Assembly (NCBI GenBank): GCA_903828515.1
Contig: CAIKMD010000006.1
Span: forward strand, 620,001 to 684,000
Length of the DNA: 64,000 bases
Reading direction: 5' to 3'
Source: an uncultured Rhodospirillales bacterium
GTDB lineage: Bacteria; Pseudomonadota; Alphaproteobacteria; ATCC43930; CGMCC-115725
In this document: positions 35,211-43,668 of the stretch, in pieces
Layout of the letters: each line of letters starts with the position of its first letter
How positions within the stretch are numbered: the stretch's first letter is position 1
Notes under the pieces: model-generated
Seen by the model: only the letters and a program-made list of their open reading frames with translations
What the model was told of the DNA's origin: nothing
Database searches by the model: none
Program-made: the position numbers and the translations under genes

Positions 35211-36359
35211 ATGAAACGAAACGAAGCGTTGGATTTCGTTCACACGGGCCCCAAGACCCTCGCCGGCCGCTTCATGCGCCGGTTCTGGCAGCCGATCTAT
35301 CGCGCCGAAGATCTCGCCGCCGGCCGCGCCACCCGCATCAAGGTGATGAGCGAGCATTTCACGCTTTATCGTGGCGAGGATGGAACGCCTCATCTCGTCG
35401 TCGATGCCTGTCCGCATCGCGGCACGCAATTGTCCCTGGGCTGGGTCGAAGGCGGTAATATCCGCTGCTTTTATCACGGCTGGGTTTTCGACGGGACCGG
35501 CCAATGCGTCGAACAGCCGGCCGAAAAAGAAGGCTTCGCGCGCAAGGTCTGCGTCGAAAGTTATCCGCTCGAGGAATATCTCGGAATCATCTTCGCGTAT
35601 TTGGGTGAAGGCGAACCGCCCGCGTTGCCGCGCTTTCCCGAACTCGAAGACGATCGGCTCGGTCCGCTGACGATCCGGTTCCGGCTGTCGCCGGCGAATT
35701 ATTTTCAGCGCATCGAGAACGATCTCGACGAGGTCCACGTCCAGTACGTGCACAAGAATATCGCCCAACGCGCCGGCATGACGGCGATACCGGAAATCAC
35801 CGCTGCCGAAACCGAATATGGCATTTATCGCGAAAGCCTGCGCGACCAGGGCGCGCGCAAGATCCGTCGCAATTGCCACTACCTGATGCCGAACGGACTT
35901 CTGTTGCTGGTGTCGCCGGCGACGAAATTCGATCAATGGTCGGTCTTCATGGCGTGGCGCGTCCCGGTCGACGACGAATGGACGATGGTCGTCATTCTCG
36001 ACCGGCTGAAACAGAAGCCCAAGGAAGGCCAGGTCCGCGACGTCGAACGGGAGTCGAAATATCCCGATCCCTACACGCTGACCAACGACATCATGGCGCG
36101 CAAATTGCGGATCCACGATGTCGATCCGGATTATCCCGACATGTTCTTCGTTCAGGACAACGTGGTGCTCATGGGGCAGGGCATGATCTGCGATCGTTCC
36201 ACGGAACGTCTCGGTCGTTCCGACGCGCCGATCGTCCTGTTGCGCAAATTGTGGCTACGCGAATTGAAGGCGCTGGCCGAAGGCAAGCCGTTGAAGCAAT
36301 GGTCGCGCTCGCCCGAGGTTCTCGATCTCGGCGAAACTTCGGAAGCGCAACTGGTTTAG
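35211..36359 (+). CDS. Single-component-type Rieske oxygenase (module B, first)
   Basis: This 382-residue Rieske oxygenase has cluster ligands Cys67, His69, Cys86 and His89 (CPHRGTQLSLGWVEG, CFYHGW). The iron site is IENDLDEVHVQYVH, giving Asn170, Asp173, His176 and His181. Start 35211 (MKRNEALDFVHTGPKTLAGRF) aligns with its paralogues; an earlier ATG overlaps the GGAGAAAGGGACGAG ribosome site. It is alone on the plus strand with the presumed TetR operators upstream, and its end overlaps the convergent Rieske gene by four bases. No reductase is near. Confidence 0.92.
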   Translation: MKRNEALDFVHTGPKTLAGRFMRRFWQPIYRAEDLAAGRATRIKVMSEHFTLYRGEDGTPHLVVDACPHRGTQLSLGWVEGGNIRCFYHGWVFDGTGQCVEQPAEKEGFARKVCVESYPLEEYLGIIFAYLGEGEPPALPRFPELEDDRLGPLTIRFRLSPANYFQRIENDLDEVHVQYVHKNIAQRAGMTAIPEITAAETEYGIYRESLRDQGARKIRRNCHYLMPNGLLLLVSPATKFDQWSVFMAWRVPVDDEWTMVVILDRLKQKPKEGQVRDVERESKYPDPYTLTNDIMARKLRIHDVDPDYPDMFFVQDNVVLMGQGMICDRSTERLGRSDAPIVLLRKLWLRELKALAEGKPLKQWSRSPEVLDLGETSEAQLV

Positions 36360-37480
36360 GCGTCGGGAGCGACGATCCCGGCCTGGAGCATTTCCGCCGG
36401 CCGCTGCCATTCTTTCGGAGGGCGGTCCTCGGCCAAGGCGGTCAGTTCGCGCAGCCAGATCCGGCGCAGCAGCGCGATTGCCGTATCCGACGCTGCCAGC
36501 CGGTCGAGCCGGCGTTGCGTGATGATTCCTTGCCCGGCCAGGACGACGTTGTCTTGAACATGAAGAAGCCCCGGGTAAGCGGGGTCGAGGTCCTGTACCC
36601 GCATTTTCCCGGCGAGAATGGCGGCGGTCAGAGTCATGGGATCGGCCGCGGTTTCGCGCCCGTCGATGCGCGCCTCTTTGCGCGCCCGTTCGTCGTCGGC
36701 CTGCCGGGTGTGAACGATGAAGCTCAGCGTGTGCTCGTCGTCGACGGGGACGCGCCAGGCCAGATGACCGGCCGATGGCGGAATCACCGTCCATAAAATA
36801 TTCGGCATCAAGAAATGTGCGACGCGCACGGAGTTGTCGGCCCGCGTCGACTCCCGTCGCATGCCGTATTCGCTTTCGAACGCGCGAACCTTCGGGACGA
36901 GGCTGAAGCCTTTGGCGTCTGAAGACACTTTGTGCACGAACGGCACGTGCACCTCGTCGACGTCGTTTTCCAGCCGCTGAAAATAATTGCACGGCACCGG
37001 ATCGACGCGGCTCGCGCTGACCCAGCCTTCCCGTTCGACTTCCGGAAAGCGGGGAAATTCGGGCGTTTCGCCGGTGCCGAGATAGGCGAAAATAAATCCC
37101 AGATACTCGCGCACCGGATAAGAGCGGACGCAAACTGGCGCGAAATTCTCCCGCTCGGCCGGCTGCTCGATGCAGTTGCCGCGTTTGTCCCAAACCCAGC
37201 CGTGATAGAAGCATCGAATGGCATCGCCTTCGACCCATCCGAGCGAAAGCTGGGTCTGCCGGTGCTTGCAGCGATCTTCCAACAGTGCCGCTGCGCCGCT
37301 GACGCAGCGAAACAAGGTGAAGTGCTCGTCGAGCATTTTCACCCGGTGCGGCACGCCGGGTTGCAGATCGGCCGCGAGAAAGATCGGCTGCCAAAATCGG
37401 CGCAGGAACTTGCCGGCGAGCGCGGTCGGCCCGGTGTGCACGAGTTCGTCGATATCGATCGAAGCCAAGGCTCCCTCCAT
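36356..37480 (-). CDS. Single-component-type Rieske oxygenase (module B, second)
   Basis: This 374-residue Rieske oxygenase has cluster ligands Cys71, His73, Cys90 and His93, with the unusual CKHRQTQ in place of CxHRGTQ. The iron site reads ENDVDEVHVPFVH, giving Asn172, Asp175, His178 and His183. The ATG at 37480 has little ribosome signal, but GGAGGGAGCC within its first codons precedes a TTG (codon 5) that could be the true start. It lies 33 bases after the permease gene on the minus strand, in an operon binding protein-permease-Rieske. It is closest to the gene it converges on. Confidence 0.91.
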   Translation of the reverse strand: MEGALASIDIDELVHTGPTALAGKFLRRFWQPIFLAADLQPGVPHRVKMLDEHFTLFRCVSGAAALLEDRCKHRQTQLSLGWVEGDAIRCFYHGWVWDKRGNCIEQPAERENFAPVCVRSYPVREYLGFIFAYLGTGETPEFPRFPEVEREGWVSASRVDPVPCNYFQRLENDVDEVHVPFVHKVSSDAKGFSLVPKVRAFESEYGMRRESTRADNSVRVAHFLMPNILWTVIPPSAGHLAWRVPVDDEHTLSFIVHTRQADDERARKEARIDGRETAADPMTLTAAILAGKMRVQDLDPAYPGLLHVQDNVVLAGQGIITQRRLDRLAASDTAIALLRRIWLRELTALAEDRPPKEWQRPAEMLQAGIVAPDA

Positions 37481-37513
37481 ATCCGTCCACGCGTTGCGCC
37501 GATTATATCGGCA

Positions 37514-39304
37514 TCAGTTTCCCGTCGCGTTCACGACCGACCCACGGCGCATGACCGACCAATAGATCACAATCAATGGTGCCAGAAGCACGAGCATGAC
37601 CAGCGCGAGCGCCGAGGCCTGGCCCAGGCTGCCTTGCGCCCAGAGGCTCCAGATCACCACGGGGACCGTCCCGTTGCCGGAGACGGTGAGAATGACCGCA
37701 AGGGCCACTTCGCGCGAGGTCAGGAGCGCGATCCACAGCCAGGTAAACGTCAGCGTCGGCGCGATCAACGGGAGCACGACGCGCCGAAGCGTGGTCCATG
37801 TGCTCGCACCGCAGATTTGCGCCGCCTCTTCCAGTTCGCTGTGAATCTGGAGGAGGGCATTGTTCGTCACCCGGGTTCCGTAACTGAGCCGCGCGATGAC
37901 GAAGACAAGCAGGAGGACCCAGATCGTGCCGTAGATCGGCAGGAAAGACTCGATGACGTAGAGCGTCGCGAGGAGCGCGCCCACGCCGAAAATGACATGC
38001 GGCACGGCATGGGGCAGGAAAAAAACCGCATCGAGCGCCCGCCGCCCGCGAATTCGCGAACGCAGAACGATCCACGAAAACGCGACGCTCAGCGCCGTCG
38101 CGATGGTCGCCGTCAGCACCATCAGGAGCGCGGTATTGCCGATCGCATGGATCGTCTGGCTCCAGGGGAGGACGTAAAAATTCTGCAGGCTGAGGTGGCT
38201 GAACGCCTCGGCAGACGGGGTCGTCAGGTAGGGGAGGAGGGACGCCCAGATGATGAGAATGATGGGCATCACTTCGTTGAGGAGGACATAGAACGCGATA
38301 AAGCCCCAGGCGGCGTATTTCAATCGCCCGAGTGGAAGCAGCGCGGGCCGATAGGCTTTGCCGGTGACCACCGTGTATTTATACGAACGTCCGAGGAGCG
38401 ACGTGTACCACCAGCTCATCAGCAGGGCGAAGCCGATGATGACGACGCTGAACGCCGCGACTTCGCCGTAATGCGGTAAATCCCGGTTGGCGCTGCTGAG
38501 GAGGACGAGCAGATAGGTGCTGAAGGTGAAGATGCGGTTGCTCCAGCCGATGATCGCGGGCACGTCGAAGGCCGAAAAGCCGATGGTGAAAATATAGATC
38601 GACGCGGCCAGGATGCCGGGCCACGCCAGACGAAGCGTCACGCGGTACGTGGTTTGCCAGATATTCGCACCATGGATCTTGGCGGCTTCCTCGAGCGCGG
38701 GATCCATCGCGCGAAAGACGGCGCCCGTCATGATGAAGGCGAGGGGCGCCAGATTGAGCCCCAGCACGCAGCCCATGCCGAAAATATTGGTGATGCTGAT
38801 CGGCGTCACCGCGGCGCCGAAAAGCGATCTCAGCATCTGATTGATCAGGCCGATCCGCGGATGAAGCAGAAACAGCCAGCCCATGGCCGAGGCGAATCCG
38901 GGAATCAGGAGTCCGATCGTCAGCAGCGTATAAACCGTCTTCTTGCCGCCGATGTCGGTGCGTTCGACCAGCCACGCGAGCGGAATGCCGAAGCTCAGAG
39001 CCACGAGCAGATTGACCAGCGAAAACTCAAGCGTGTTGACGATGACGCGAATGGTCGCCGGCTCAGTGAAAACCGCGACGTAATTGGCAAAACTATAGAC
39101 GCTGTCGTGGAAGCCGGCGGGTTCCTCGATGAAACTGAGCCACAACACGATCGCCAGTAGTGCGACGATGGCGAGGCTTGCCGCGAGCACCGAGGCAAGC
39201 ATCGTGCCGAAGGTCAGCGGCATGGCGCGGATGCGGCTGACAACGCGGCTGAGGCGATCGACCCATGGGCGCGGCACGTCCGCGGTTGTCTCGCCCGCCG
39301 TCAC
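37514..39304 (-). CDS. Two-domain ABC transporter permease (module B)
   Basis: This 596-residue fused permease is homologous to the 581-residue one at 14274; both share GIPLAWL.ER.DIGGK, SAMGWLFLLHPRIG and YK.VVTGKAYRP. EAA loops are EEAAKIHGANIWQTTYRVTLRL near residue 205 and EEAAQICGASTWTTLRRVVLPL near residue 490. The GTG start at 39304 follows the binding-protein gene by 45 bases. As in module A, no ATP-binding gene accompanies it. It should form an importer with the protein at 39350-40462, borrowing an ATPase from elsewhere. Confidence 0.9.
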   Translation of the reverse strand: MTAGETTADVPRPWVDRLSRVVSRIRAMPLTFGTMLASVLAASLAIVALLAIVLWLSFIEEPAGFHDSVYSFANYVAVFTEPATIRVIVNTLEFSLVNLLVALSFGIPLAWLVERTDIGGKKTVYTLLTIGLLIPGFASAMGWLFLLHPRIGLINQMLRSLFGAAVTPISITNIFGMGCVLGLNLAPLAFIMTGAVFRAMDPALEEAAKIHGANIWQTTYRVTLRLAWPGILAASIYIFTIGFSAFDVPAIIGWSNRIFTFSTYLLVLLSSANRDLPHYGEVAAFSVVIIGFALLMSWWYTSLLGRSYKYTVVTGKAYRPALLPLGRLKYAAWGFIAFYVLLNEVMPIILIIWASLLPYLTTPSAEAFSHLSLQNFYVLPWSQTIHAIGNTALLMVLTATIATALSVAFSWIVLRSRIRGRRALDAVFFLPHAVPHVIFGVGALLATLYVIESFLPIYGTIWVLLLVFVIARLSYGTRVTNNALLQIHSELEEAAQICGASTWTTLRRVVLPLIAPTLTFTWLWIALLTSREVALAVILTVSGNGTVPVVIWSLWAQGSLGQASALALVMLVLLAPLIVIYWSVMRRGSVVNATGN

Positions 39305-39349
39305 GCGGTGTTCCGATCGGGCGGCAGAGTCATGGCGCGACGGCCCAGA

Positions 39350-40462
39350 TCAGTTCTTGCGGCTGTCGACCAGGATGGTTTGCATCTGCTTGAGCGCGGC
39401 GCCCATCTCGGTGTGTTTCTCGTACCAGTCGATGGTGTAGATGCGAAACGTGACGCCGTATTTCTTTGCGTAGTCGTCTTCCCATGCTTTTTCCTGCGAG
39501 CCGGGAAGCAGGTGCAAATCGCCGCGCCAGGTCTTCCACAGAATCTCCTGGCCTTCCCGCGTCAGCATGAACGCGGTGAAAAGCTTGGCCGCGTTCTTGT
39601 GGACCGCGTGTTTCGGGATCGCGTAGTAGTAATAGGAGATTTTCGCGAAATCCTTCGGAACCACTTGATCGATCGGCGCGCCTTGCTCCATCGCGAATCG
39701 CTCGCCCTGGGTTCCGCAATCCATGACGAGCGCGAGGTACTCGCCCGAGATGATGTTGTCGGTCGCCGGGCAGAGGACCAGGCCCGCCACGTTGCCATTG
39801 AACTGTTTGGCGAAATCGATCGCCTTGTCGGCGCCCCAGACATCGGTCGCCGCCAGAAAATCGAAATTGGCGAGGTAAGACGTCGTCGCGATCTTGCCCT
39901 TCCATTCCGGCTTCAACATGTCGGCGAGGCTGGTCGGCCGCTCGGGCGCCAGCTTGGTGTTGTAGAGGATGCCGGCGGAGGATGAGCTGAAGGCAAGCGC
40001 GGTGCCGTTCTCCTCGATCATCGGATCGGTGATCCGATCGGGCAACAGGCTTTTGTAATCGACTTGTTCGAACATATCCGATTTCGCGAACAGCGCGATC
40101 TGCGCTGCGGCGCCGATGAAAATGTCGGCGCTCGCCGGCCGCGATGCCTTCATTTCCTGCAGCATCCGGAACCCGAGTTCGGGCATCGACGGTCCGATCG
40201 CATAATCGACTTTGACGTGCGAACCGAAAGCCTTGTTCATCGCGGTCTCGATCGCCGCTGCCGCTGCCGCGCCGCCGAGCGAACCGGCGCTCCACGAGAG
40301 CTTGATCGTGCCTTCCTGGTCGGCGGCGGCGATCACCTGTTTCAGCGCGGGGCTGATCTCCACCGCGCGTACCGGTGCGGCGGTCGCGCTCAGGCCCGCG
40401 AGGATCAGGGCTGCCAGAGCGACCGGACGAAGCATTGTCCCGGCATCAAAACGGTAAGTCAT
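39350..40462 (-). CDS. Extracellular solute-binding protein (module B)
   Basis: This 370-residue periplasmic binding protein is paralogous to that at 17212-18303 (shared KQVI.AA.QEG, GPSMP..G, KGKIATT and HKNAAKLF..FM). A Sec signal MLRPVALAALILAGLSATAAPVRA is visible. The ATG at 40462 has GGAGG ten bases upstream; a longer in-frame extension has no signal. It heads the module B operon and is divergent from the cupin operon at 40675. The ligand is unknown but probably feeds the Rieske oxygenases. Confidence 0.9.
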   Translation of the reverse strand: MTYRFDAGTMLRPVALAALILAGLSATAAPVRAVEISPALKQVIAAADQEGTIKLSWSAGSLGGAAAAAAIETAMNKAFGSHVKVDYAIGPSMPELGFRMLQEMKASRPASADIFIGAAAQIALFAKSDMFEQVDYKSLLPDRITDPMIEENGTALAFSSSSAGILYNTKLAPERPTSLADMLKPEWKGKIATTSYLANFDFLAATDVWGADKAIDFAKQFNGNVAGLVLCPATDNIISGEYLALVMDCGTQGERFAMEQGAPIDQVVPKDFAKISYYYYAIPKHAVHKNAAKLFTAFMLTREGQEILWKTWRGDLHLLPGSQEKAWEDDYAKKYGVTFRIYTIDWYEKHTEMGAALKQMQTILVDSRKN

Positions 40463-40575
40463 GTCGTCGGACCTCCATCGTTTCGTCGATCGGCGGTGTC
40501 CGGCCGCGCGGGCCATCCCCCCGGACGGCGCGAGGACCTGATTGACCCCGCGCACCGCCTATCGTATTTTCCGAG

Positions 40576-40594
40576 TATGGAACATTGTCCCATA
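40576..40594. promoter_or_regulatory. IclR-type operator candidate between module B and the cupin operon
   Basis: TATGGAACATTGTCCCATA is a 9-1-9 inverted repeat with eight of nine positions paired. It resembles the KdgR box core TGAAACATTGTTTCA, an IclR-family site. A further half-site TATGGACA follows directly at 40595-40602. It lies 114 bases before the binding-protein start and 81 before the cupin start, and an IclR gene is third in the cupin operon. Confidence 0.6.
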
Positions 40595-40674
40595 TATGGA
40601 CAAGGCGAAACGCCGCGCGGGAAGCCGACAATCGCTACCCTCGTTGGTTGTCCGAACCCAGCGGGGGAGATCCC

Positions 40675-41193
40675 ATGACGTCATCAGTCGCCAGTCAATC
40701 GACCCAGCCCAACAGCCTCGAGGAGACGCTCAAGAAGCGGATCGCCCGGCTCGAAACGCGAACCTATGACTGGGATGCGCTCAAGTTCCAGGCAGATTTC
40801 GATCCGAAATACCGGCGCGCGCAGCTTCGTTATGTCGGCACCGGCGGCACCGGCGTCGAAAACGACGAGAACACCGTGCCGTGCGAGCATTTCACCTTTT
40901 CGACGATGCTGCTGCCGGCGCATTGCGAGGGACCGCTCCATATCCATACCGACGTGGAAGAGGTCTTCTTCATGATCCGTGGCTCGATCGAGCTGTTCTT
41001 CGAGAAGGACGGCGAGACATGGCAGACCCATTTGGGCGAGCGCGATCTCTGCTCGGTGCCGGCCGGCGTCTATCGCGGCCTCCTCAACAACAGCGACGAG
41101 GACGCCTTGATGTGCGTGATGATCGGCGCGGCCAAGCCCGCCACGCCGACCTATCCGCCGGATCATCCGGTGGCGAAGCTGAAACGCAAGTGA
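40675..41193 (+). CDS. Cupin-domain protein, copy 2
   Basis: This 172-residue cupin is related to the one at 34453. Motif 1, PLHIHTDVEEVFFMIRG, keeps the two His and the Glu, but motif 2 reads PAGVYRGLLNN, where the usual ligand His is replaced by Arg. It would therefore bind metal with three protein ligands or act without metal. Start 40675 has GGGGGAGATCCC immediately upstream. Its stop overlaps the next start by four bases. It opens the cupin-hydrolase-IclR-SDR-ThDP-VOC-monooxygenase operon. Confidence 0.83.
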   Translation: MTSSVASQSTQPNSLEETLKKRIARLETRTYDWDALKFQADFDPKYRRAQLRYVGTGGTGVENDENTVPCEHFTFSTMLLPAHCEGPLHIHTDVEEVFFMIRGSIELFFEKDGETWQTHLGERDLCSVPAGVYRGLLNNSDEDALMCVMIGAAKPATPTYPPDHPVAKLKRK

Positions 41194-42035
41194 CCGCAGA
41201 CGTGTCCATGGTCGATGCGCCCGCGATCGTCGAAACCGAGCGCGCGGTTCGCTGGTCGGGCGGTCGGATTTGCGCGCGCGACATCGGCCTGGCGACCGCG
41301 CCGGCTTTGGTGTTTCTGCACGGCGTCGGTTCGAGTGCTGCGTCCTGGGGCGACGAACTGGCGTCTCTGGCGGCGCGCGGCTATCGCGTCGTGGCATGGG
41401 ATGCGCCCGGTTACGGCAACTCCGATCCGCTGCCGATGCCGGCGCCCACGGGTGCCGATTATGCGACGGCGCTTGCGGCGCTGCTCGATAGTTTGGGCAT
41501 CGACCGGTTTGCCCTGGTCGCTCATTCGCTCGGCGTCCTGATCGCGGCGGCGTTCTGCGTCTCGAACGCGGGTGCGCGCGTGACCAAACTGATCCTCGCC
41601 TCGCCGACGCCGGGCTTCGGCAATGCCGGGCCCGACATGCGGCGGGTCAAGGTCGATGGGCGCCTCGCCGATATGGACCGCTTGGGTCCCGCCGGCCTCG
41701 CCCAACAGAACCCGCTGGCGATCCTCGCGCCGGGTGCGTCGGCGGACGCGCAAGCGCGTGTGCGGGCGGTCATCCGCACGCTGCGTCCCGAAGGATATAA
41801 ACAGGCGGTGCGAATGCTCGGCGGCGAAGATCTGATGGCGACAGGGCCGCGCATCGCCCAGGAAACACTCGTGCTGTCGGGTTCGGCGGACACGGTCACG
41901 CCCGAAGCGGGGTGCCGGCGCATCGCCGGATCGATCCCCCATGCGCGCTATCAGGTACTGCCCGGATTGGGCCATGCGTGCTACGTCGAGGACACGGCCG
42001 CGTTTGAAGCCGCGATCGTTGGTTTTCTCGCATGA
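41190..42035 (+). CDS. Alpha/beta hydrolase
   Basis: This 281-residue alpha/beta-hydrolase-1 protein has an HGVGSSAASWGDEL oxyanion loop, nucleophile Ser113 in VAHSLGV, the acid in SGSADTVTP (near residue 237) and the base His in LPGLGHACYVE (near 264). The GTG at 41190 overlaps the cupin stop (GTGA) and is preferred; ATG at 41208 is possible. The class includes enol-lactonases, C-C hydrolases and esterases. Its operon has no ring-cleavage dioxygenase, so an ester or lactone hydrolase is more likely than a meta-cleavage hydrolase (inference). Confidence 0.85.
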   Translation: MTADVSMVDAPAIVETERAVRWSGGRICARDIGLATAPALVFLHGVGSSAASWGDELASLAARGYRVVAWDAPGYGNSDPLPMPAPTGADYATALAALLDSLGIDRFALVAHSLGVLIAAAFCVSNAGARVTKLILASPTPGFGNAGPDMRRVKVDGRLADMDRLGPAGLAQQNPLAILAPGASADAQARVRAVIRTLRPEGYKQAVRMLGGEDLMATGPRIAQETLVLSGSADTVTPEAGCRRIAGSIPHARYQVLPGLGHACYVEDTAAFEAAIVGFLA

Positions 42036-42868
42036 CGAAAGTAGTGTCGCCACTCGGCTCGGTTCCCGGCCTCGAACGCGGCCTGAACATCCTGCGCCTG
42101 TTCAGGCGGTCGCGCCCCTCGATCACGCCGCCCGAGATCGCGCGCGAACTCAAGATTCCACGCTCGACCGTCCATCGTCTGCTTCAGACTTTGGAAGACA
42201 TGGGCTTTCTCTGCCGCGCGGAAGGCGGCGCCTACACGCTCGGCGCCGCGGTGCTGTCGATCGGCTTCGAATATCTGGGGTCGCTCGATATCGTGCAATT
42301 GTCGAGCGCCATCCTGATGAGGCTGCGCGACACAACGCAGGGTTCGACCCATCTCGTCGTCCGCAACGGCACCGACGTCGTCTATCTCAGCCGCTATGCC
42401 AGCGCCGCCGCGCTCACCAGCAATGTCAGCGTGGGCTCCAGCCTGCCGGCACATGCGACGGTGATCGGGCGTATGTTGCTGGCCGATCTGACCCCGGCGG
42501 AATTGCGCGCGCTTTATCGCGGGCGGCCGCTGTCGCGCTATACCGACAAGACGCCGACCACGCTCGCCGCGCTCGAACGTCTTCTCGCCGAAGACCGCGA
42601 GCGCGGTTACGCGATCAGCTTCTCGTTCTTCGAACGCGGCGTTGCCTCGGTCGCGGTGCCGGTCCGCAACCACACGGGCCGGATCGTCGCCGCGATCAAC
42701 GTGACCATGATCGACGGCGGCGTCGACGAGCAAACCTTTCGCGGCGCGATCAAGGATGAGACCTGCGCGGCGGCCGCCGCGATTTCCGCCATGCTGGGCG
42801 CGCCGGCCGTGTCGCCCGCCCTGTCGCCGGCCGTGCCGGCGCGGCGGCGCAAGCAATACGTCGTCTGA
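42032..42868 (+). CDS. IclR-family transcriptional regulator
   Basis: This 278-residue regulator has an N-terminal winged helix (GLERGLNILRLFRRSRPSITPPEIARELKIPRSTVHRLLQTLEDMGFL) and a C-terminal IclR ligand domain with LPAHATVIGRMLLADL and VAVPVRNHTGRIVAAINV. Its start overlaps the hydrolase stop by four bases and its own stop overlaps the SDR start by one base. It is probably the local regulator of this operon. The palindrome at 40576-40594 in front of the operon matches IclR/KdgR-like sites. IclR proteins may repress or activate. Confidence 0.92.
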   Translation: MTKVVSPLGSVPGLERGLNILRLFRRSRPSITPPEIARELKIPRSTVHRLLQTLEDMGFLCRAEGGAYTLGAAVLSIGFEYLGSLDIVQLSSAILMRLRDTTQGSTHLVVRNGTDVVYLSRYASAAALTSNVSVGSSLPAHATVIGRMLLADLTPAELRALYRGRPLSRYTDKTPTTLAALERLLAEDRERGYAISFSFFERGVASVAVPVRNHTGRIVAAINVTMIDGGVDEQTFRGAIKDETCAAAAAISAMLGAPAVSPALSPAVPARRRKQYVV

Positions 42869-43668
42869 TGGATTACCGGCTCGCCAACCGCGTCGCGGTC
42901 GTCACCGGTGGCACCTCGGGCATCGGCCTCGCCGTGACGAACCTGCTGCTCGCCGAGGGCGCGAACGTGGCGCTCTGCGCGCGCGACGCCGCGCGCCTCA
43001 AAGCGGTGGTCGATGATTGCGTTGCTCGCCATGGCGCCGACCGCGTCTTGGGGATGGAAGCCGACGTGCGCGACAAGGCGGCGATGGCACTTTTCGCGCA
43101 AGGCGTCGAGGCGAAATTCGGCGGTGCCGATATCCTGATCAACAACGCCGGCCAGGGCCGCATGAGCAATTTCGCCGACACCGCGGACGAGGTGTGGACC
43201 GACGAACTCGATCTCAAGTTTTTCAGCATCATCCATCCGACGCGCGCGTTTCTGCCACTGCTCGAACGCGGTCGCGATGCGGCGATCGTCTGTACCAACG
43301 CGCTGCTCGCCGTGCGGCCCGAGGCTTACATGATCGCCACCTCCGCCGCGCGCGCGGGCGTCCTCAATCTGGTCAAATCGCTGGCCAATGATTTCGCGGG
43401 CAAGAACATCCGGGTGAATTCGGTCCTGATCGGCCTCGTCGAATCGAACCAATGGGAACGCCGCTATCAGGCGGCGTTGGCTGCCGACCCGAAGGTCACG
43501 CGCGATGCCTGGTTCGGCGCGTTGGCGCGCAGCCGCCACATTCCGCTGGGCCGGTTGGGCAAGCCCGAGGAAGCGGCGCAGGCGATCATCTTTCTTGCCT
43601 CGCCCGCGTCGTCCTATGTCACCGGCACGACAATCGATGTTTCGGGCGGGCAGGCGAGCCATGTCTGA
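42868..43668 (+). CDS. SDR-family protein with atypical active site
   Basis: This 266-residue short-chain dehydrogenase has the cofactor motif TGGTSGIG and NNAG, so NAD(P) binding is expected. The catalytic S-Y-x3-K is not canonical: in ATSAARAGVLNLVKSLA the Tyr and Lys positions are Thr and Arg, and the Ser position lacks Ser (CTNALLAV). The C-terminal ISGGQ-type end (IDVSGGQASHV) is intact. Proteins with this ATSAARAG motif form a recurring SDR subgroup whose chemistry is uncertain. It overlaps the ThDP gene by eight bases. Confidence 0.87.
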   Translation: MDYRLANRVAVVTGGTSGIGLAVTNLLLAEGANVALCARDAARLKAVVDDCVARHGADRVLGMEADVRDKAAMALFAQGVEAKFGGADILINNAGQGRMSNFADTADEVWTDELDLKFFSIIHPTRAFLPLLERGRDAAIVCTNALLAVRPEAYMIATSAARAGVLNLVKSLANDFAGKNIRVNSVLIGLVESNQWERRYQAALAADPKVTRDAWFGALARSRHIPLGRLGKPEEAAQAIIFLASPASSYVTGTTIDVSGGQASHV

